NCBI RefSeq assembly: GCF_001905145.1
Contig: NZ_LWLB01000004.1
Span: 124,001 to 188,000, forward strand
Reading direction: 5' to 3'
DNA length: 64,000 nt
Origin: Nocardiopsis sp. TSRI0078
Lineage (GTDB): Bacteria > Actinomycetota > Actinomycetes > Streptosporangiales > Streptosporangiaceae
This document shows positions 42,484 through 51,522 of this stretch, piece after piece; the stretch's first letter is position 1; each line of letters starts with the position of its first letter. The translations under genes and the position numbers were made by a program. The notes under the pieces were generated by a model, which was given only the letters and a program-made list of their open reading frames with translations, searched no databases and was not told the DNA's origin.

Positions 42484-44121
42484 ATGACCACCACCGCACA
42501 CTCCGCAGAGGCCGAGCCCTCGCCCCCGCCGCGGTCGGCGCCGATCCGCGCCCGCCTCCTGCCCGTCGACCCGGCCCCGCGCTGGCTGGGCTGGCTGGGC
42601 GCCGTCCTCGTCGCGTTGTTCGCCGGGGCCCTCAGGTTCGTCAACATCGGTGAGCCCGACCGGATCTACTTCGACGAGACCTACTACGCCAAGGACGCCT
42701 ACGGCCTCCAGGAGTTCGGCTACGAGCACGAGACCGTGGAGGAGCCGGTCGAGGCCGACGACCTGCTCGCCCAGGGCCACCAGGACATCTTCACCGGCGC
42801 GGGCGACTTCGTCGTGCACCCTCCGGTCGGCAAGTGGATGATCGCCCTGGGCGACTGGCTGTGGTCGCTCCTGCCCTTCGGCACGTCCATGACCCCGGAG
42901 GCCTGGCGGTTCGCCTCGGCCCTGGCCGGGGTGGTCTCGGTCCTCATCCTGGTGCGGCTGGCCCACCGGATGACCCGCTCGGTACTGCTCGGCTGCACGG
43001 CGGGGCTGATCCTGGCGCTGGACGGCCTGCACTTCACGTTGAGCCGCATCGCCATGGTGGACATCTTCCTCACCCTCTGGATCCTCGCGGGCTTCGCGTG
43101 CCTGGTGATCGACCGGGACAGAACCAGGGAGAGACTCGCCCGCCTGGCCGAGGCGGGGGTGGACCTGGCCTCGGTGGGCTGGCTGGGGATGCGCTGGTGG
43201 CGCCTGGCGGCCGGACTGTGCTTCGGCCTCGCGGTCGGCACCAAGTGGTCGGCCCTGTTCTTCGTGGCGGCCTTCGGCCTGCTCACGGTGGCGTGGGACT
43301 ACGGGGCCCGCAGCAGCGTGGGCCAGCAGCGCCCGTTCTGGCGGTGGCTGGGGATCGACGCCGTTCCGGCGTTCGTGCAGACCGTGGTGGTCGCGGGGGT
43401 CGTCTACCTGGTCTCGTGGTCGGGGTGGCTGTTCACACGCGGCGGCTACAACCGCGACCACGCGGACGGCATGGCGCCCGACTGGCTGCCCGGCTTCCTG
43501 AGCGCGCCCGCGGAGGCGCTGTGGAGCCTGGCGGACTACCACAGCCGGATGATGACCTTCCACACCGACCTGACCAGCGACCACGCCTACATCTCCGCCC
43601 CGTGGGAGTGGCTGGTCATGCGCACCCCGGTGATGTTCCACTACAACGGCGAGGCCGTCGGGTGCGGCAGCGGCGACTGCGTCACCTCGGTGGTCTCCAT
43701 CGGCACGCCGGTCATCTGGTGGGGCAGCCTGCTCGCCCTGACCGTCGTGTTCGGCTGGTGGGTGACCTTCCGCGACTGGCGGGCGGGCGCCGTACTGCTG
43801 GCCGTGGCGGCGGGGTGGCTTCCGTGGTTCGCCTACCCGGACCGCCCCATGTTCCTGTTCTACGCGCTCCCGCTGCTGCCGTTCCTGGTCCTGGCGATCG
43901 TGCTGGCGCTGGGCCTGGTGCTGGGGGCCGGCGAGGGGAGTCCGCGCTTCGCCCCGTACCTGAGGGCGGCGGGCGGCATCGTCTACGGCGTGGTCCTGCT
44001 CCTGATCGTGGCCTGCTTCGCGTACTTCTACCCGGTGCTGTCGGCGTATCCGGTCGACGAGGGGATGTGGCGCGAACGCCTGTGGTTCGACGTATGGATC
44101 TACGGCAGCGGCGGTTCGTGA
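42484..44121 (+). CDS. pmt: Protein O-mannosyltransferase (Pmt)
   Basis: The 545-residue enzyme transfers mannose from polyprenyl-phosphate-mannose to exported proteins as they cross the membrane. It has the catalytic FDETYYAKDAY motif in the first extracellular loop (about residue 60), HPPVGKW, and about ten membrane helices with the PMT C-terminal four-helix unit. The length is normal for actinobacterial Pmt. ATG 42484 has a weak ribosome site, so it may depend on upstream translation from the 41988 frame. Confidence 0.93.
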   Translation: MTTTAHSAEAEPSPPPRSAPIRARLLPVDPAPRWLGWLGAVLVALFAGALRFVNIGEPDRIYFDETYYAKDAYGLQEFGYEHETVEEPVEADDLLAQGHQDIFTGAGDFVVHPPVGKWMIALGDWLWSLLPFGTSMTPEAWRFASALAGVVSVLILVRLAHRMTRSVLLGCTAGLILALDGLHFTLSRIAMVDIFLTLWILAGFACLVIDRDRTRERLARLAEAGVDLASVGWLGMRWWRLAAGLCFGLAVGTKWSALFFVAAFGLLTVAWDYGARSSVGQQRPFWRWLGIDAVPAFVQTVVVAGVVYLVSWSGWLFTRGGYNRDHADGMAPDWLPGFLSAPAEALWSLADYHSRMMTFHTDLTSDHAYISAPWEWLVMRTPVMFHYNGEAVGCGSGDCVTSVVSIGTPVIWWGSLLALTVVFGWWVTFRDWRAGAVLLAVAAGWLPWFAYPDRPMFLFYALPLLPFLVLAIVLALGLVLGAGEGSPRFAPYLRAAGGIVYGVVLLLIVACFAYFYPVLSAYPVDEGMWRERLWFDVWIYGSGGS

Positions 44122-44272
44122 ACACTTCGTCGGTAACCCCGCATTCCACCGAATCCCCATTAGTGGCCAGGCGGACGGAAATCAACAGTTCTGAGTAGCC
44201 GAAACAGGACACGGGAAGAAGGCGATTCCCGCGTGGAAACTCTCGGCAAGGCACCACCCTCCCTGGTACTGT

Positions 44273-44288
44273 CAGCAACTGGTTGCTG
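44273..44288 (+). promoter_or_regulatory. CAGCAAC/GTTGCTG palindrome upstream of cspA
   Basis: Two 7-nt arms around a 2-nt centre lie 142 nt before the cspA start in the 308-nt gap 44122-44429. The region downstream (about 44290-44425) would be the long cold-shock 5' UTR. A repressor site is likely but the protein is unknown. Confidence 0.4.
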
Positions 44289-44429
44289 TTGTAGTTTCCA
44301 TGGATGCCCCAGGCGCCTCGCGGAACTTCACGTGGGCGCTCGTCGATACGGGGATTACTCGTCGGTCCGGCGCCCGGCGGCCCGGGGCCAGCAGGGTGCG
44401 GCCCCGCAGTAGTCCCCAAGGGAGAGCAC

Positions 44430-44633
44430 ATGGCTCAGGGCACCGTGAAGTGGTTCAACTCTGAGAAGGGTTTCGGGTTCATCGCCGTCGAGGGCGGTCA
44501 GCCCGACGTGTTCGTCCACTACTCGGCGATCGCGGGCACCGGCTTCCGGAACCTGGAAGAGGACCAGAAGGTCGAGTTCGACATCATCCAGGGCCCCAAG
44601 GGCCCGCAGGCGGCGGACGTCAGAGCGGTCTGA
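44430..44633 (+). CDS. cspA: Cold shock protein CspA
   Basis: The 67-residue OB-fold RNA chaperone has RNP1 (KGFGFI) and RNP2 (VFVHYSAI) motifs and the typical [13 protein letters not shown] start. GGGAG precedes the ATG. Actinomycete CspA proteins melt RNA structures and are abundant at all temperatures. The long upstream leader suggests post-transcriptional control. Confidence 0.96.
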   Translation: MAQGTVKWFNSEKGFGFIAVEGGQPDVFVHYSAIAGTGFRNLEEDQKVEFDIIQGPKGPQAADVRAV

Positions 44634-44832
44634 ACGGTCTGAACACGTTTCTTCCACGGCTCGCGGGTGCCGGACGTCGCCCGGCACCACCGCCCGCGAT
44701 CCTTTTCTTGTCAGTACGCCCGAACAGCCGGGACCGGGTTCGATGAACCACGGCCGGATCCCGGATCCGGGGCACCGCCCGGCGGCCCCGTGACCCGTGA
44801 CCGGCCAGGCGTCCGGACGAGGACGCCGTCTC

Positions 44833-44867
44833 CACCGGCCCCCCGCTCCCAGGGAGCGGGGGGCCGG
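44833..44867 (+). terminator. Long GC-rich hairpin downstream of cspA
   Basis: A perfect 17-bp inverted repeat (44833-44849 with 44851-44867) forms a near loopless stem. It is the main feature of the 336-nt stretch 44634-44969. The rest of that stretch contains no gene; the tatB promoter probably lies at 44900-44950. Confidence 0.65.
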
Positions 44868-44969
44868 TCCGCGTCCGGTACCGGGACCGACGGGGCAGGG
44901 TTACCCAACCTCACCGATACCGGTTAACCTGCTTGAAGCCGGTCGGTACACCGAGGGACGAGGTCGCGC

Positions 44970-45278
44970 ATGTTCAACATCGGCGGTTGGGAGTTCATCC
45001 TCCTCCTGCTGTTCGCGCTGCTGATCTTCGGGCCCGACCAGCTGCCCAAGGCCGCACAGCAGATCGGCCGGGTGCTGCGCCAGCTGCGGACCATGGCCAA
45101 CTCCGCCTCCAACGACATCAAGGAGGGACTGGGCCCGGAGTTCAAGGACTTCGACGTGCAGGACCTCCACCCCAGGCGTTTCGTGCAGAAGCACTTCTGG
45201 GAGGACGAGGAGCCGGAGAAGAAGCCCGCGGCCAGGCTCAACGGCAAGCGCCCGCCCTTCGACGACGAGGCCACCTGA
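44970..45278 (+). CDS. tatB: Sec-independent translocase component TatB
   Basis: The 102-residue protein has a single N-terminal membrane helix (about 7-21) with FGPDQLPKAAQQIGRVLRQLR, the TatA/B hinge and amphipathic helix. A longer charged C-terminal part and the Glu near the start of the helix (WEFILLL) fit TatB more than TatA. TatB recognises twin-arginine signals with TatC. The Tat-type carbonic anhydrase in this window is a potential client. Confidence 0.88.
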   Translation: MFNIGGWEFILLLLFALLIFGPDQLPKAAQQIGRVLRQLRTMANSASNDIKEGLGPEFKDFDVQDLHPRRFVQKHFWEDEEPEKKPAARLNGKRPPFDDEAT

Positions 45279-45371
45279 GCCCCGCCGTCCGCGTCCTCGG
45301 GCACGCGCCCCCTCGCACCACCGCGGGGAGGGCCGCGCGCCCCTCCCGGGGACGCCTCCCGGCCGCGCCGC

Positions 45372-45926
45372 TCAGCCCAGGAGCATGAGCACGAAGAGGC
45401 CGAAGCCCAGCAGGATCACCGATCCCACGATGATCGTCGGAGAGCCGACCGTCAGGACCAGCGCCTCCACGGCCAGCGCACCGCCGAAGGCCCCGACCAG
45501 CCAGGGCCAGCGCGGCCCCGGCTCCCAGCCGTGGCGCTGCTCCCGTCCGAGGGTGACCAGGAACGCGGCCCCGGTCATCAGCCAGAACGCCAGGTGGGCG
45601 AGTGCGCGGGTCTCCGGCTCGACGTAGTCGGCCATCCCGCCGACCACCATCACGTAGGTCAGCGTCCCCGTGAGCAGCCTCCAGTGCCCGCCTCCCCTGT
45701 GGGCGGGGATGACCTTGCGCCGGGCCGGCGTGGTGCGCCGGAAGCGCTCGGCCGCGACCGGGGGCGCCTCCTCCACCGGTTCGACCGTGGTCTCCGACAG
45801 CGGCCGGGGAGGGGGCTCGGACGGCGGTGGCTCGTATCCTCCGACCGGGGAGGGCTCCGCAGGGGACGGGTGGACGGGCTCCTCGGGGGGCTGGTACCCA
45901 CCGGGGTTCCGGGGGGAGTCGGACAC
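45372..45926 (-). CDS. Pro-rich membrane protein of unknown function
   Basis: The 184-residue protein has a disordered Pro/Glu-rich N-terminal half (1-75) and four membrane helices in the C-terminal half (about 82-98, 108-124, 139-157 and 163-183). No known domain is recognised. The Pro-rich tail probably lies in the cytoplasm and binds partners. It is convergent with tatB. Confidence 0.65.
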   Translation of the reverse strand: MSDSPRNPGGYQPPEEPVHPSPAEPSPVGGYEPPPSEPPPRPLSETTVEPVEEAPPVAAERFRRTTPARRKVIPAHRGGGHWRLLTGTLTYVMVVGGMADYVEPETRALAHLAFWLMTGAAFLVTLGREQRHGWEPGPRWPWLVGAFGGALAVEALVLTVGSPTIIVGSVILLGFGLFVLMLLG

Positions 45927-46156
45927 GGCTGTTCCGCCCCTTCACGGTCGCGCGGGCCGGCCCTGGCAGGACCGGGGGTTGGTGTCCGGGTCCCTACCCG
46001 CTGCCGTCCGCGGTCAAATCCCCCGGCCACCGGGTTCCGCGGCCGCGGGGCGGGGGAGGGTTCCGGGGATGCGGAGAGGAGAAAGGGCCCGACCAGGACG
46101 GCGTGAACTGGCCAGGCCCCGTACCGAGGGCTCGTCGGAACCCTTCGGCAGGCTGG

Positions 46157-46207
46157 TTAGTACCAGGACCACCCGCTGTCACGGGCGGTGATCGTGTGCG
46201 TGGTCAT
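46157..46207 (-). CDS. Candidate 16-residue orphan peptide
   Basis: ATG 46207 with AAAGGT about 8 nt upstream opens a 16-codon frame reading MTTHTITARDSGWSWY, stop TAA. The first half is leader-like and the last six residues hold Trp-Ser-Trp-Tyr, a pattern seen in very small aromatic RiPP precursors. No maturase (P450, lanthipeptide or radical-SAM enzyme) is nearby, so it may be a leader peptide, a regulatory micropeptide or chance. It lies 230 nt upstream of the Pro-rich membrane protein gene. Confidence 0.4.
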   Translation of the reverse strand: MTTHTITARDSGWSWY

Positions 46208-47009
46208 GGCATCTACCTTTCGTATGGCTTCCAGCCCATCCCGACGACAACGATGGCGTAGGACGCTCTCCGTCCGCAAGACCTGAAGCCGAATGTTCAT
46301 CGTTTTATGGGGCGGGCACCGCCAAACCCGGGACAGCGACACTCGAATAACCGAGATCCAGGACGTTTCCGCAGCTCAGAAGGGCTGTCATTACCGTTCA
46401 TAGAACACGCCCTCCCCTTGGCCTGCCAAAACAAGGCCCCCTGAAGGCAAAATCCCCATGACCGCCATAACCGAGAGCGATGGATTGCCCATTGTCCCGG
46501 AAGTGGAAAACAGGATATGCCTCGGGCGCCTCCGGGACGGGCCCTCCGGAGCACCGCGGTCGGGCACCAGGCAGGACCTGAAGGGAGAGATGTCGGAAAC
46601 CTACTGTATGCCCAACTTTGGGATACCGCACCCCGCCCGCCACTCCGTTACCCTCCGTGGCTATGGCGCGGTGCCGCGCCCCCCGGGAGGCAATGCCGGG
46701 AGGAGGCGAGCGCCCTGTTTCGGTCACGCACAAAAACGGATATATACCTTTCCTCTACCCCGCTGTCTCCCTCAGGAACACCCCTCCGGTGTGGGCTCCG
46801 GAACAGTGTTCACGCCGTTTTCCACCGAGATGCCCGGGGTACCAGGGGGTAAGTTCGTTCGTTACCTCCGCAGTCGGCAGGAAGCGCGCCTAAAGTGGAA
46901 AGAGCCACCCCAAGGCGGCGCGCGGGCGGGACCGCCACCTGTCCCGAAAGGCGGGGACGTGGAGTCTTCCGGTCTCCCCCTGGCTGTCATACGCATGGAA
47001 GGCACCGTC
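46208..47009. other. 800-nt stretch without a supported gene
   Basis: Several frames are open but none has a good start with host codon use. The part 46260-46480 is AT-richer than the surroundings and probably holds the promoter of the 46157 peptide. The part 46740-47000 should be the response-regulator promoter. A TTCGTTCGTTACC direct repeat lies near 46855. Confidence 0.4.
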
Positions 47010-47750
47010 GTGAGTCCGCACCCCCCGAGCCCCCTGGCCCTCACCCCGAGCGTGGAGGACCATCCGTACGAGGACGCCTCACACGCCCGCCCCATCCGCG
47101 TCATGGTCGTGGACGACCACGCCTTCTTCCGGCGCGGCCTGGTGTCCGTCCTGGACGAGGAGGAGGACATCAGCGTGGTGAGTGAGGCGGGCGACGGCGA
47201 GGAGGCGGTCCGGCTCGCCACCGAGATGCGGCCCGACGTGGTGCTCATGGACGTGTGGATGCCGCACTCCAACGGCATCGACGCCTGCCCGCGCATCCGC
47301 GAGGCGGTCCCGCACACCAAGTTCGTCATGCTGACCATGAGCGACGAGGAGTCCGACCTCTTCGACGCCCTCAAGGCGGGCGCCACGGGCTACCTGCTCA
47401 AGGAGATATCGGTGACCGAGCTTCCCCGAGCGGTGCGCGCCATCGCCGGCGGCCAGTCCTTCATCAACCCGGCGATGGCGACCAAGCTCATCGGGGAGTT
47501 CGCCGAGCTGGCCAAGCAGGAGAGCGCCCCGCCCCGCCGTCCGAGCATCCCCGAGCTGACCCGGCGCGAGACCGAGGTGCTCAAGCTGCTGGCCCGGTCC
47601 CTGAACAACCGCGAGATCGGCGAGCGGCTCTTCATCACCGAGAACACCGTCAAGAACCACGTCCGCAAGATCCTGGAGAAGCTCCAGGTGCACTCGCGCA
47701 CCGAGGCCGCCATCTACGCCGTCCGGGCCGAGTACGTCTCGGGCAACTAG
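47010..47750 (+). CDS. Orphan NarL/FixJ-family response regulator
   Basis: The 246-residue protein has a receiver domain (about 30-150: VVDDHAFFRRG, phospho-Asp in VLMDVWMP, Thr/Ser in MLTMS, Lys in YLLKE) and a LuxR-type helix-turn-helix (about 180-240: LTRRETEVLKLLARSLNNREIGERL, ENTVKNHVRKIL). GTG 47010 has GGAAGG 7 nt upstream; ATG 46995 has no ribosome site. No histidine kinase is adjacent. The receiver has all phosphorylation residues, so a distant kinase or small phosphodonors may act. Confidence 0.92.
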   Translation: MSPHPPSPLALTPSVEDHPYEDASHARPIRVMVVDDHAFFRRGLVSVLDEEEDISVVSEAGDGEEAVRLATEMRPDVVLMDVWMPHSNGIDACPRIREAVPHTKFVMLTMSDEESDLFDALKAGATGYLLKEISVTELPRAVRAIAGGQSFINPAMATKLIGEFAELAKQESAPPRRPSIPELTRRETEVLKLLARSLNNREIGERLFITENTVKNHVRKILEKLQVHSRTEAAIYAVRAEYVSGN

Positions 47751-47831
47751 GGAGTGGGGAGGACGTGGTGCGAGGGGCCCGGGGCTCCGCACGCCCCCGC
47801 GGCCGCGCCGCCTCCACCACCGCCGGCGGGA

Positions 47832-48479
47832 TCACTCCGGACGCGGTGAGCCGGACTCCGGGATCCGGTCCCCGCCGGAGGAGCCGGGCGTCCTCGGGCC
47901 GAAGAGCAGTCCGGCGCTGCGACGGGTGATGGCGAGCAGGTCGCCGTCCTCGAACAGGCTCCGAAGACCGGACCTGTCCAGGTTCCCGGTGAGGGCGAGC
48001 GTGGCGACGCCGTGCACGATCGACCACCCGGCGACCAGGGCGGCGGCCGCGTCCTCGACCTCCCGGCCCTCCTCGGCCAGGGAGCCCACCCCGGTGCGGA
48101 GCTCGTCGAAGGCGGCCGTCCTCGCGGCGTTCAGCTCCTCGTCGTCCGCGCTCAGCAGGCCGGGGGTGAACATCACGTCGAAGTGCGCCGGGCGGTCGGT
48201 GGCGAAGCGCACGTACTCCACGCCCGTGTCCAGGAAGTCCCCGCCCGACTCCCGGCCGGCCCGCAGCCGGTCGGCCAGCTCGCGGAACCCCTCGGTGGCC
48301 AGGGCGTTGAGCACGCCCTCCCGGCTGCCGAAGTGGTGCCGGGGAGCGGTGTGGCTGACCCCGAGTCCGACCGCCAGAGAGCGCAGGCTGAGGGCGTGGG
48401 GCCCCTCCCTGCCGATGACCTCCGCCGCCTTCTCCAGAACGGCGGCCCTGAGGTTTCCATGGTGGTATCCGTCTGCCAT
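47832..48479 (-). CDS. TetR-family regulator with WHG domain
   Basis: The 215-residue protein starts MADGYHHGNLRAAVLEKA, a common TetR opening, with the helix-turn-helix SLRSLAVGLGVSHTAPRHHFGSREGVL. The C-terminal ligand domain has the WSIVHGVATL motif of the TetR WHG class. ATG 48479 matches family starts. Its targets are not obvious; the gene is convergent with the response regulator. Confidence 0.88.
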   Translation of the reverse strand: MADGYHHGNLRAAVLEKAAEVIGREGPHALSLRSLAVGLGVSHTAPRHHFGSREGVLNALATEGFRELADRLRAGRESGGDFLDTGVEYVRFATDRPAHFDVMFTPGLLSADDEELNAARTAAFDELRTGVGSLAEEGREVEDAAAALVAGWSIVHGVATLALTGNLDRSGLRSLFEDGDLLAITRRSAGLLFGPRTPGSSGGDRIPESGSPRPE

Positions 48480-48765
48480 GCACCGAACTCTACGGCGGCA
48501 GGTCACCGTCGCGGGGACCGTGGGAGCGGCACCGCCCCCCGGGACCGGAGGAGGCGCGGGGAGTAGGCTGGAGGGAGCACCGGCCGCCCCGCGACAGGGG
48601 ATAGCCGCTTCGCCGGTGACACTCGGGGCTCCGGTCCGGAAACGACCGCCCGCCGCAGGGAACAGCAGCACCCCCTCCGACCGGAGCCCTTCCGGCTGTC
48701 CGCGGCGCGGTGCGCCCGGAAGGCGCCGTGCCCGGGAGGGACCGCCGGGGCCCGGAAAAGACGAA

Positions 48766-48799
48766 GGGAGGCGACCGGGAAATCTCCCGATCGCCTCCC
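48766..48799 (-). terminator. Terminator of tRNA-Ala
   Basis: A stem GGGAGGCGA/TCGCCTCCC with an inner CGGGA/TCCCG helix is followed on the minus strand by TTCGTCTTTTCC. It lies 39 nt past the tRNA. The rest of the 358-nt stretch 48480-48837 holds the promoter side of the TetR gene and no gene. Confidence 0.7.
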
Positions 48800-48837
48800 C
48801 CTGTGCCGACGGTCCCGGAGGACCGCCCGGCCTTCGG

Positions 48838-48911
48838 TGGAGCTATGGGGATTTGAACCCCAGACCCCCTCGATGCGAACGAGGTGCGCTACCGGACTGC
48901 GCCATAGCCCC
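48838..48911 (-). tRNA. tRNA-Ala (anticodon CGC)
   Basis: The minus strand folds as a cloverleaf: acceptor GGGGCTA/TAGCTCC with the G3-U70 pair that identifies alanine tRNAs, anticodon stem CCTCG/CGAGG with loop TTCGCAT (anticodon CGC, reads GCG), and T arm with GGTTCAAATCC. The discriminator is A. CCA is not encoded. Confidence 0.95.
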
Positions 48912-48981
48912 TGAAGACGAGAACCAGACTAGCAGGAAACCCGGAGTGGTCCGAACACGGTTCTCCGCCCCGGGCCGCGGG

Positions 48982-49638
48982 TCAGTCCCCGGCCGCCCTG
49001 AGCCGCGCGTCCGCGTACTGGTCGTACACCTGGCTGCGCCGCTCCCTGAGGGCGATCACCTCGGCCTCGCGCTCGGCGTCGCGCCTGCGCTCCTCCTCGG
49101 CCCTGCGGGCGCGCAGGACCTCGCGGCGGCGGGCACGCAGGACCGCCTGCCTGCGCTCGGCGTCGGCCTTGGCCGCCTCCCGGAGCAGGGCCAGGTGGCC
49201 GGTGAGCAGCAGCACCGGCGGAACGGTCACCCACCAGGGCCCCAGGCCGAAGGCGACGGCCACGGCCGTGGCGACGTTCACCAGGACCAGCGCGCTGGTG
49301 CGGCGACGGCGGCGGGCGATGACGCGGGCGCGCGGCCCGGCCGCGGCCCGGTACCGCCTCGGGCCCGGCGCGTCCTCGCGGGCCTCGGGCGCGTCCACGG
49401 GGTCGGTGCCGTGCTCGCCGCGGCGGAGGACCCGGGTCTCGGTGGCGTCCGGGTCCTCCTCGTCGGCGCGCTCCTCGGGGTCCTCCTCCGGCTCCTCGCG
49501 GCCGGACGCCTCGGGTTCCTCGTCCTCACGGCGCTGGTCCTCGTGGACGACGTCCACGGAGTCCTTGCGCAGCAGCATCGGTACGAGGACTATGAGCCAC
49601 ACCACCACGATGGCCAGGTACAGAGGAGAGCTGCTCAT
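48982..49638 (-). CDS. glpR: GlpR/SepX-like membrane divisome protein
   Basis: The 218-residue protein has an N-terminal membrane helix (LYLAIVVVWLIVLVPMLL), an acidic disordered stretch, a pair of helices (about 115-155) and a long basic coiled-coil end (AEERRRDAEREAEVIALRERR). This is the layout of GlpR (Corynebacterium) and SepX (Streptomyces), membrane receptors for the MoeA-like protein Glp that help organise the division site. The moeA-like gene is nearby in the same block, which supports the call. ATG 49638 has AGGAGG upstream. Confidence 0.8.
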   Translation of the reverse strand: MSSSPLYLAIVVVWLIVLVPMLLRKDSVDVVHEDQRREDEEPEASGREEPEEDPEERADEEDPDATETRVLRRGEHGTDPVDAPEAREDAPGPRRYRAAAGPRARVIARRRRRTSALVLVNVATAVAVAFGLGPWWVTVPPVLLLTGHLALLREAAKADAERRQAVLRARRREVLRARRAEEERRRDAEREAEVIALRERRSQVYDQYADARLRAAGD

Positions 49639-50033
49639 CACCCCTCCTCACGATGACGGCCACTGGACGTTGATCGACACTTCGTCGACACCGCGCCGCG
49701 TGGGACCCCCGGGGGAGACGACGTCCCCCTCCGGGACATCGTTCCTGATCCTCCCCGCTTCCGGGGTGATTCCCGAGTGCCATATCCACGCGTTGCCCGC
49801 ATCGTCAATGCGTCTGTGTTCCGCACGGTACGACCCCGTGTCCATAAATGCGCCACATTCTGACCGGAGTGTCGCAAGATTGTGGACCCTCAGTTTCGGT
49901 CGTTCCGCCCTTGGATGCGAAATCGCAGGTCAAACTTCGACTGCGGAGAGCAGCACCAATTCAACGCAAAGTAATGAATCAATGTCACTAAAGTGGGGTT
50001 TAGGTTCCGGATGCATCTGTGATGGTGTCACGT
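49639..50033 (-). promoter_or_regulatory. AT-rich promoter region of glpR
   Basis: This 395-nt stretch has no supported gene. It is AT-richer at 49840-50010 and contains the near-palindrome TGCGAAATCGCA (about 49916-49927) and a minus-strand TTGACC. It separates glpR from the GNAT gene and probably starts glpR transcription. Confidence 0.4.
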
Positions 50034-50753
50034 TCAGTTCGACCCCGGGTGCGGGCTCGCCGGATCACGTGGATCCTGGCCGCCGTTCGGGCCTTGTGGC
50101 CCCAAAGCGGAACCGGGGCCGGAACCGGGCTCGCTGGACGGCCCGGAAGGCGCTCCGTGGCGCCACCGGTACATCAGCCCCTGGGGGACCTCCTCAGCGG
50201 TGATCGCGTAGCAGATGTGGTCCCGCCAGGCCCCGTCGATGTGCAGCTGGCGTCTGCGCACCCCCTCGTCGCGAAAGCCCAGCTTGGTGACCACGCGCCT
50301 GCTCGCCCGGTTCTCGGGCCGGACGTTGGCCTCGATCCGGTGGAGCCCGACGCGGAAGAAGGAGTGGTCGACGGCCAGCGCGACCGCCGTCGGGGTGATG
50401 CCGTGCCCGGCGTAGGCGCTGTCGATCCAGTACCCGACCTGGGCCGATCTCGCCGATCCCCACACGATGGCGCCCACCGTGAGCTGTCCGACGAACCGGT
50501 CCTCGTAGGTGACCGCCCAGGGCATGGACAGGCCCTGCCTGGCCTCCCTGCGGACGGCCTGGAGCATGGAGACGTAGGGGGTGATCCCCGTGGTGCGCAA
50601 CGGCATCTCGGGATAGGTCGGCTCCCACGGGCGCAGCCACTCCTCGTTGCGCGCGCGGGTGTCCCGCAGCGCGGCGGCGTCGCGCAGCCGCAGGGGTCGG
50701 AGCGCGACCGGCCCCTCCTGCAGGGTGACGGGCCACCCTTGTCTGCGATTCAC
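50034..50753 (-). CDS. GNAT acetyltransferase, RimJ/RimL-like
   Basis: The 239-residue protein is a RimJ-type acetyltransferase: VALRPLRLRDAAALRDTR at the start, VGYWIDSAYAGHGITPTAV (acetyl-CoA loop), and a HRIEANVRPENRASRRV segment. GTG 50753 has GAAGGGA 5 nt upstream. The C-terminal 40 residues are a low-complexity Gly-Ser-Pro tail. It belongs to the conserved glpR-GNAT-moeA-galU block. Substrates may be ribosomal or other N termini. Confidence 0.85.
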   Translation of the reverse strand: MNRRQGWPVTLQEGPVALRPLRLRDAAALRDTRARNEEWLRPWEPTYPEMPLRTTGITPYVSMLQAVRREARQGLSMPWAVTYEDRFVGQLTVGAIVWGSARSAQVGYWIDSAYAGHGITPTAVALAVDHSFFRVGLHRIEANVRPENRASRRVVTKLGFRDEGVRRRQLHIDGAWRDHICYAITAEEVPQGLMYRWRHGAPSGPSSEPGSGPGSALGPQGPNGGQDPRDPASPHPGSN

Positions 50754-51003
50754 GACCGTCCCTTCGATGCCTCCGGCACCGTAGCCCACCGGTACGACAC
50801 CGGACACGGAGGTGTCGGTTCCCCGTCGCCGGTGACGGGCTCCAGTATTCCACTCCCCGGGTGCGGAGTGTCGTCCATCACTCCAGCGGAGCAGGAATCG
50901 GATGTTTCCTAACTCCAATACTTGCGTACCGAAAACCCGTGGCAACCCAAGGAATTATCAACGGACGGAATGCCCGAGATGTGATTCCGGTCATTGTTCG
51001 GTG

Positions 51004-51522
51004 TCATTCGGACGGAACGTGGTCCCCGCCGCGCAGCTGGTCCAGCGCGTGTCCGAGCACCGGGGCCAGCACGTCCATACCGTCGCCGGCGCCGCCCCTG
51101 GAACCGGGCAGGTTCACCACGAGCATCCGGTGGCCGCCGCGCTCGGCGACCCCGGCCAGGCCCCGCGACAGGATCGCCGTGGGCACGCCCTTGTCCCGCC
51201 CCGCGGCCCGCAGCGCCTCGGCGATGCCGGGGATCTCGTAGGACAGCAGCGGACGCGTGGCCTCGGGCGTGTGGTCGTGCGGGGTCAGGCCGGTTCCACC
51301 GGTGGTGATGACGGCGTCGAGGCGCTCGTCCAGGGCACGGACCAGCGCCTCGGCCACCGGCGCGCCGTCGGGCACCACCCAGGGGCCCACGACCGCGCAG
51401 CCGAGCTCGCGCAGGCGCTCGGCGACCACCGGCCCGGAGCGGTCCGGGTAGACGCCCGCCGCCGCCCGGTTGGACGCCGTCACGACCGCGACGCGGGGCA
51501 CACGGCCCCCGGACTCACTCAC
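51004..51522 (-). CDS. mog: Molybdopterin adenylyltransferase-type MogA/MoaB protein
   Basis: The 172-residue MoCF-fold protein has the TTGGTGLTPHD motif and the NLPGS/GG motif of MogA/MoaB proteins, which adenylylate molybdopterin before metal insertion. GTG 51522 overlaps the moaC stop by 8 nt, so the two are coupled. The name mog versus moaB is not settled by sequence alone. Confidence 0.9.
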   Translation of the reverse strand: MSESGGRVPRVAVVTASNRAAAGVYPDRSGPVVAERLRELGCAVVGPWVVPDGAPVAEALVRALDERLDAVITTGGTGLTPHDHTPEATRPLLSYEIPGIAEALRAAGRDKGVPTAILSRGLAGVAERGGHRMLVVNLPGSRGGAGDGMDVLAPVLGHALDQLRGGDHVPSE

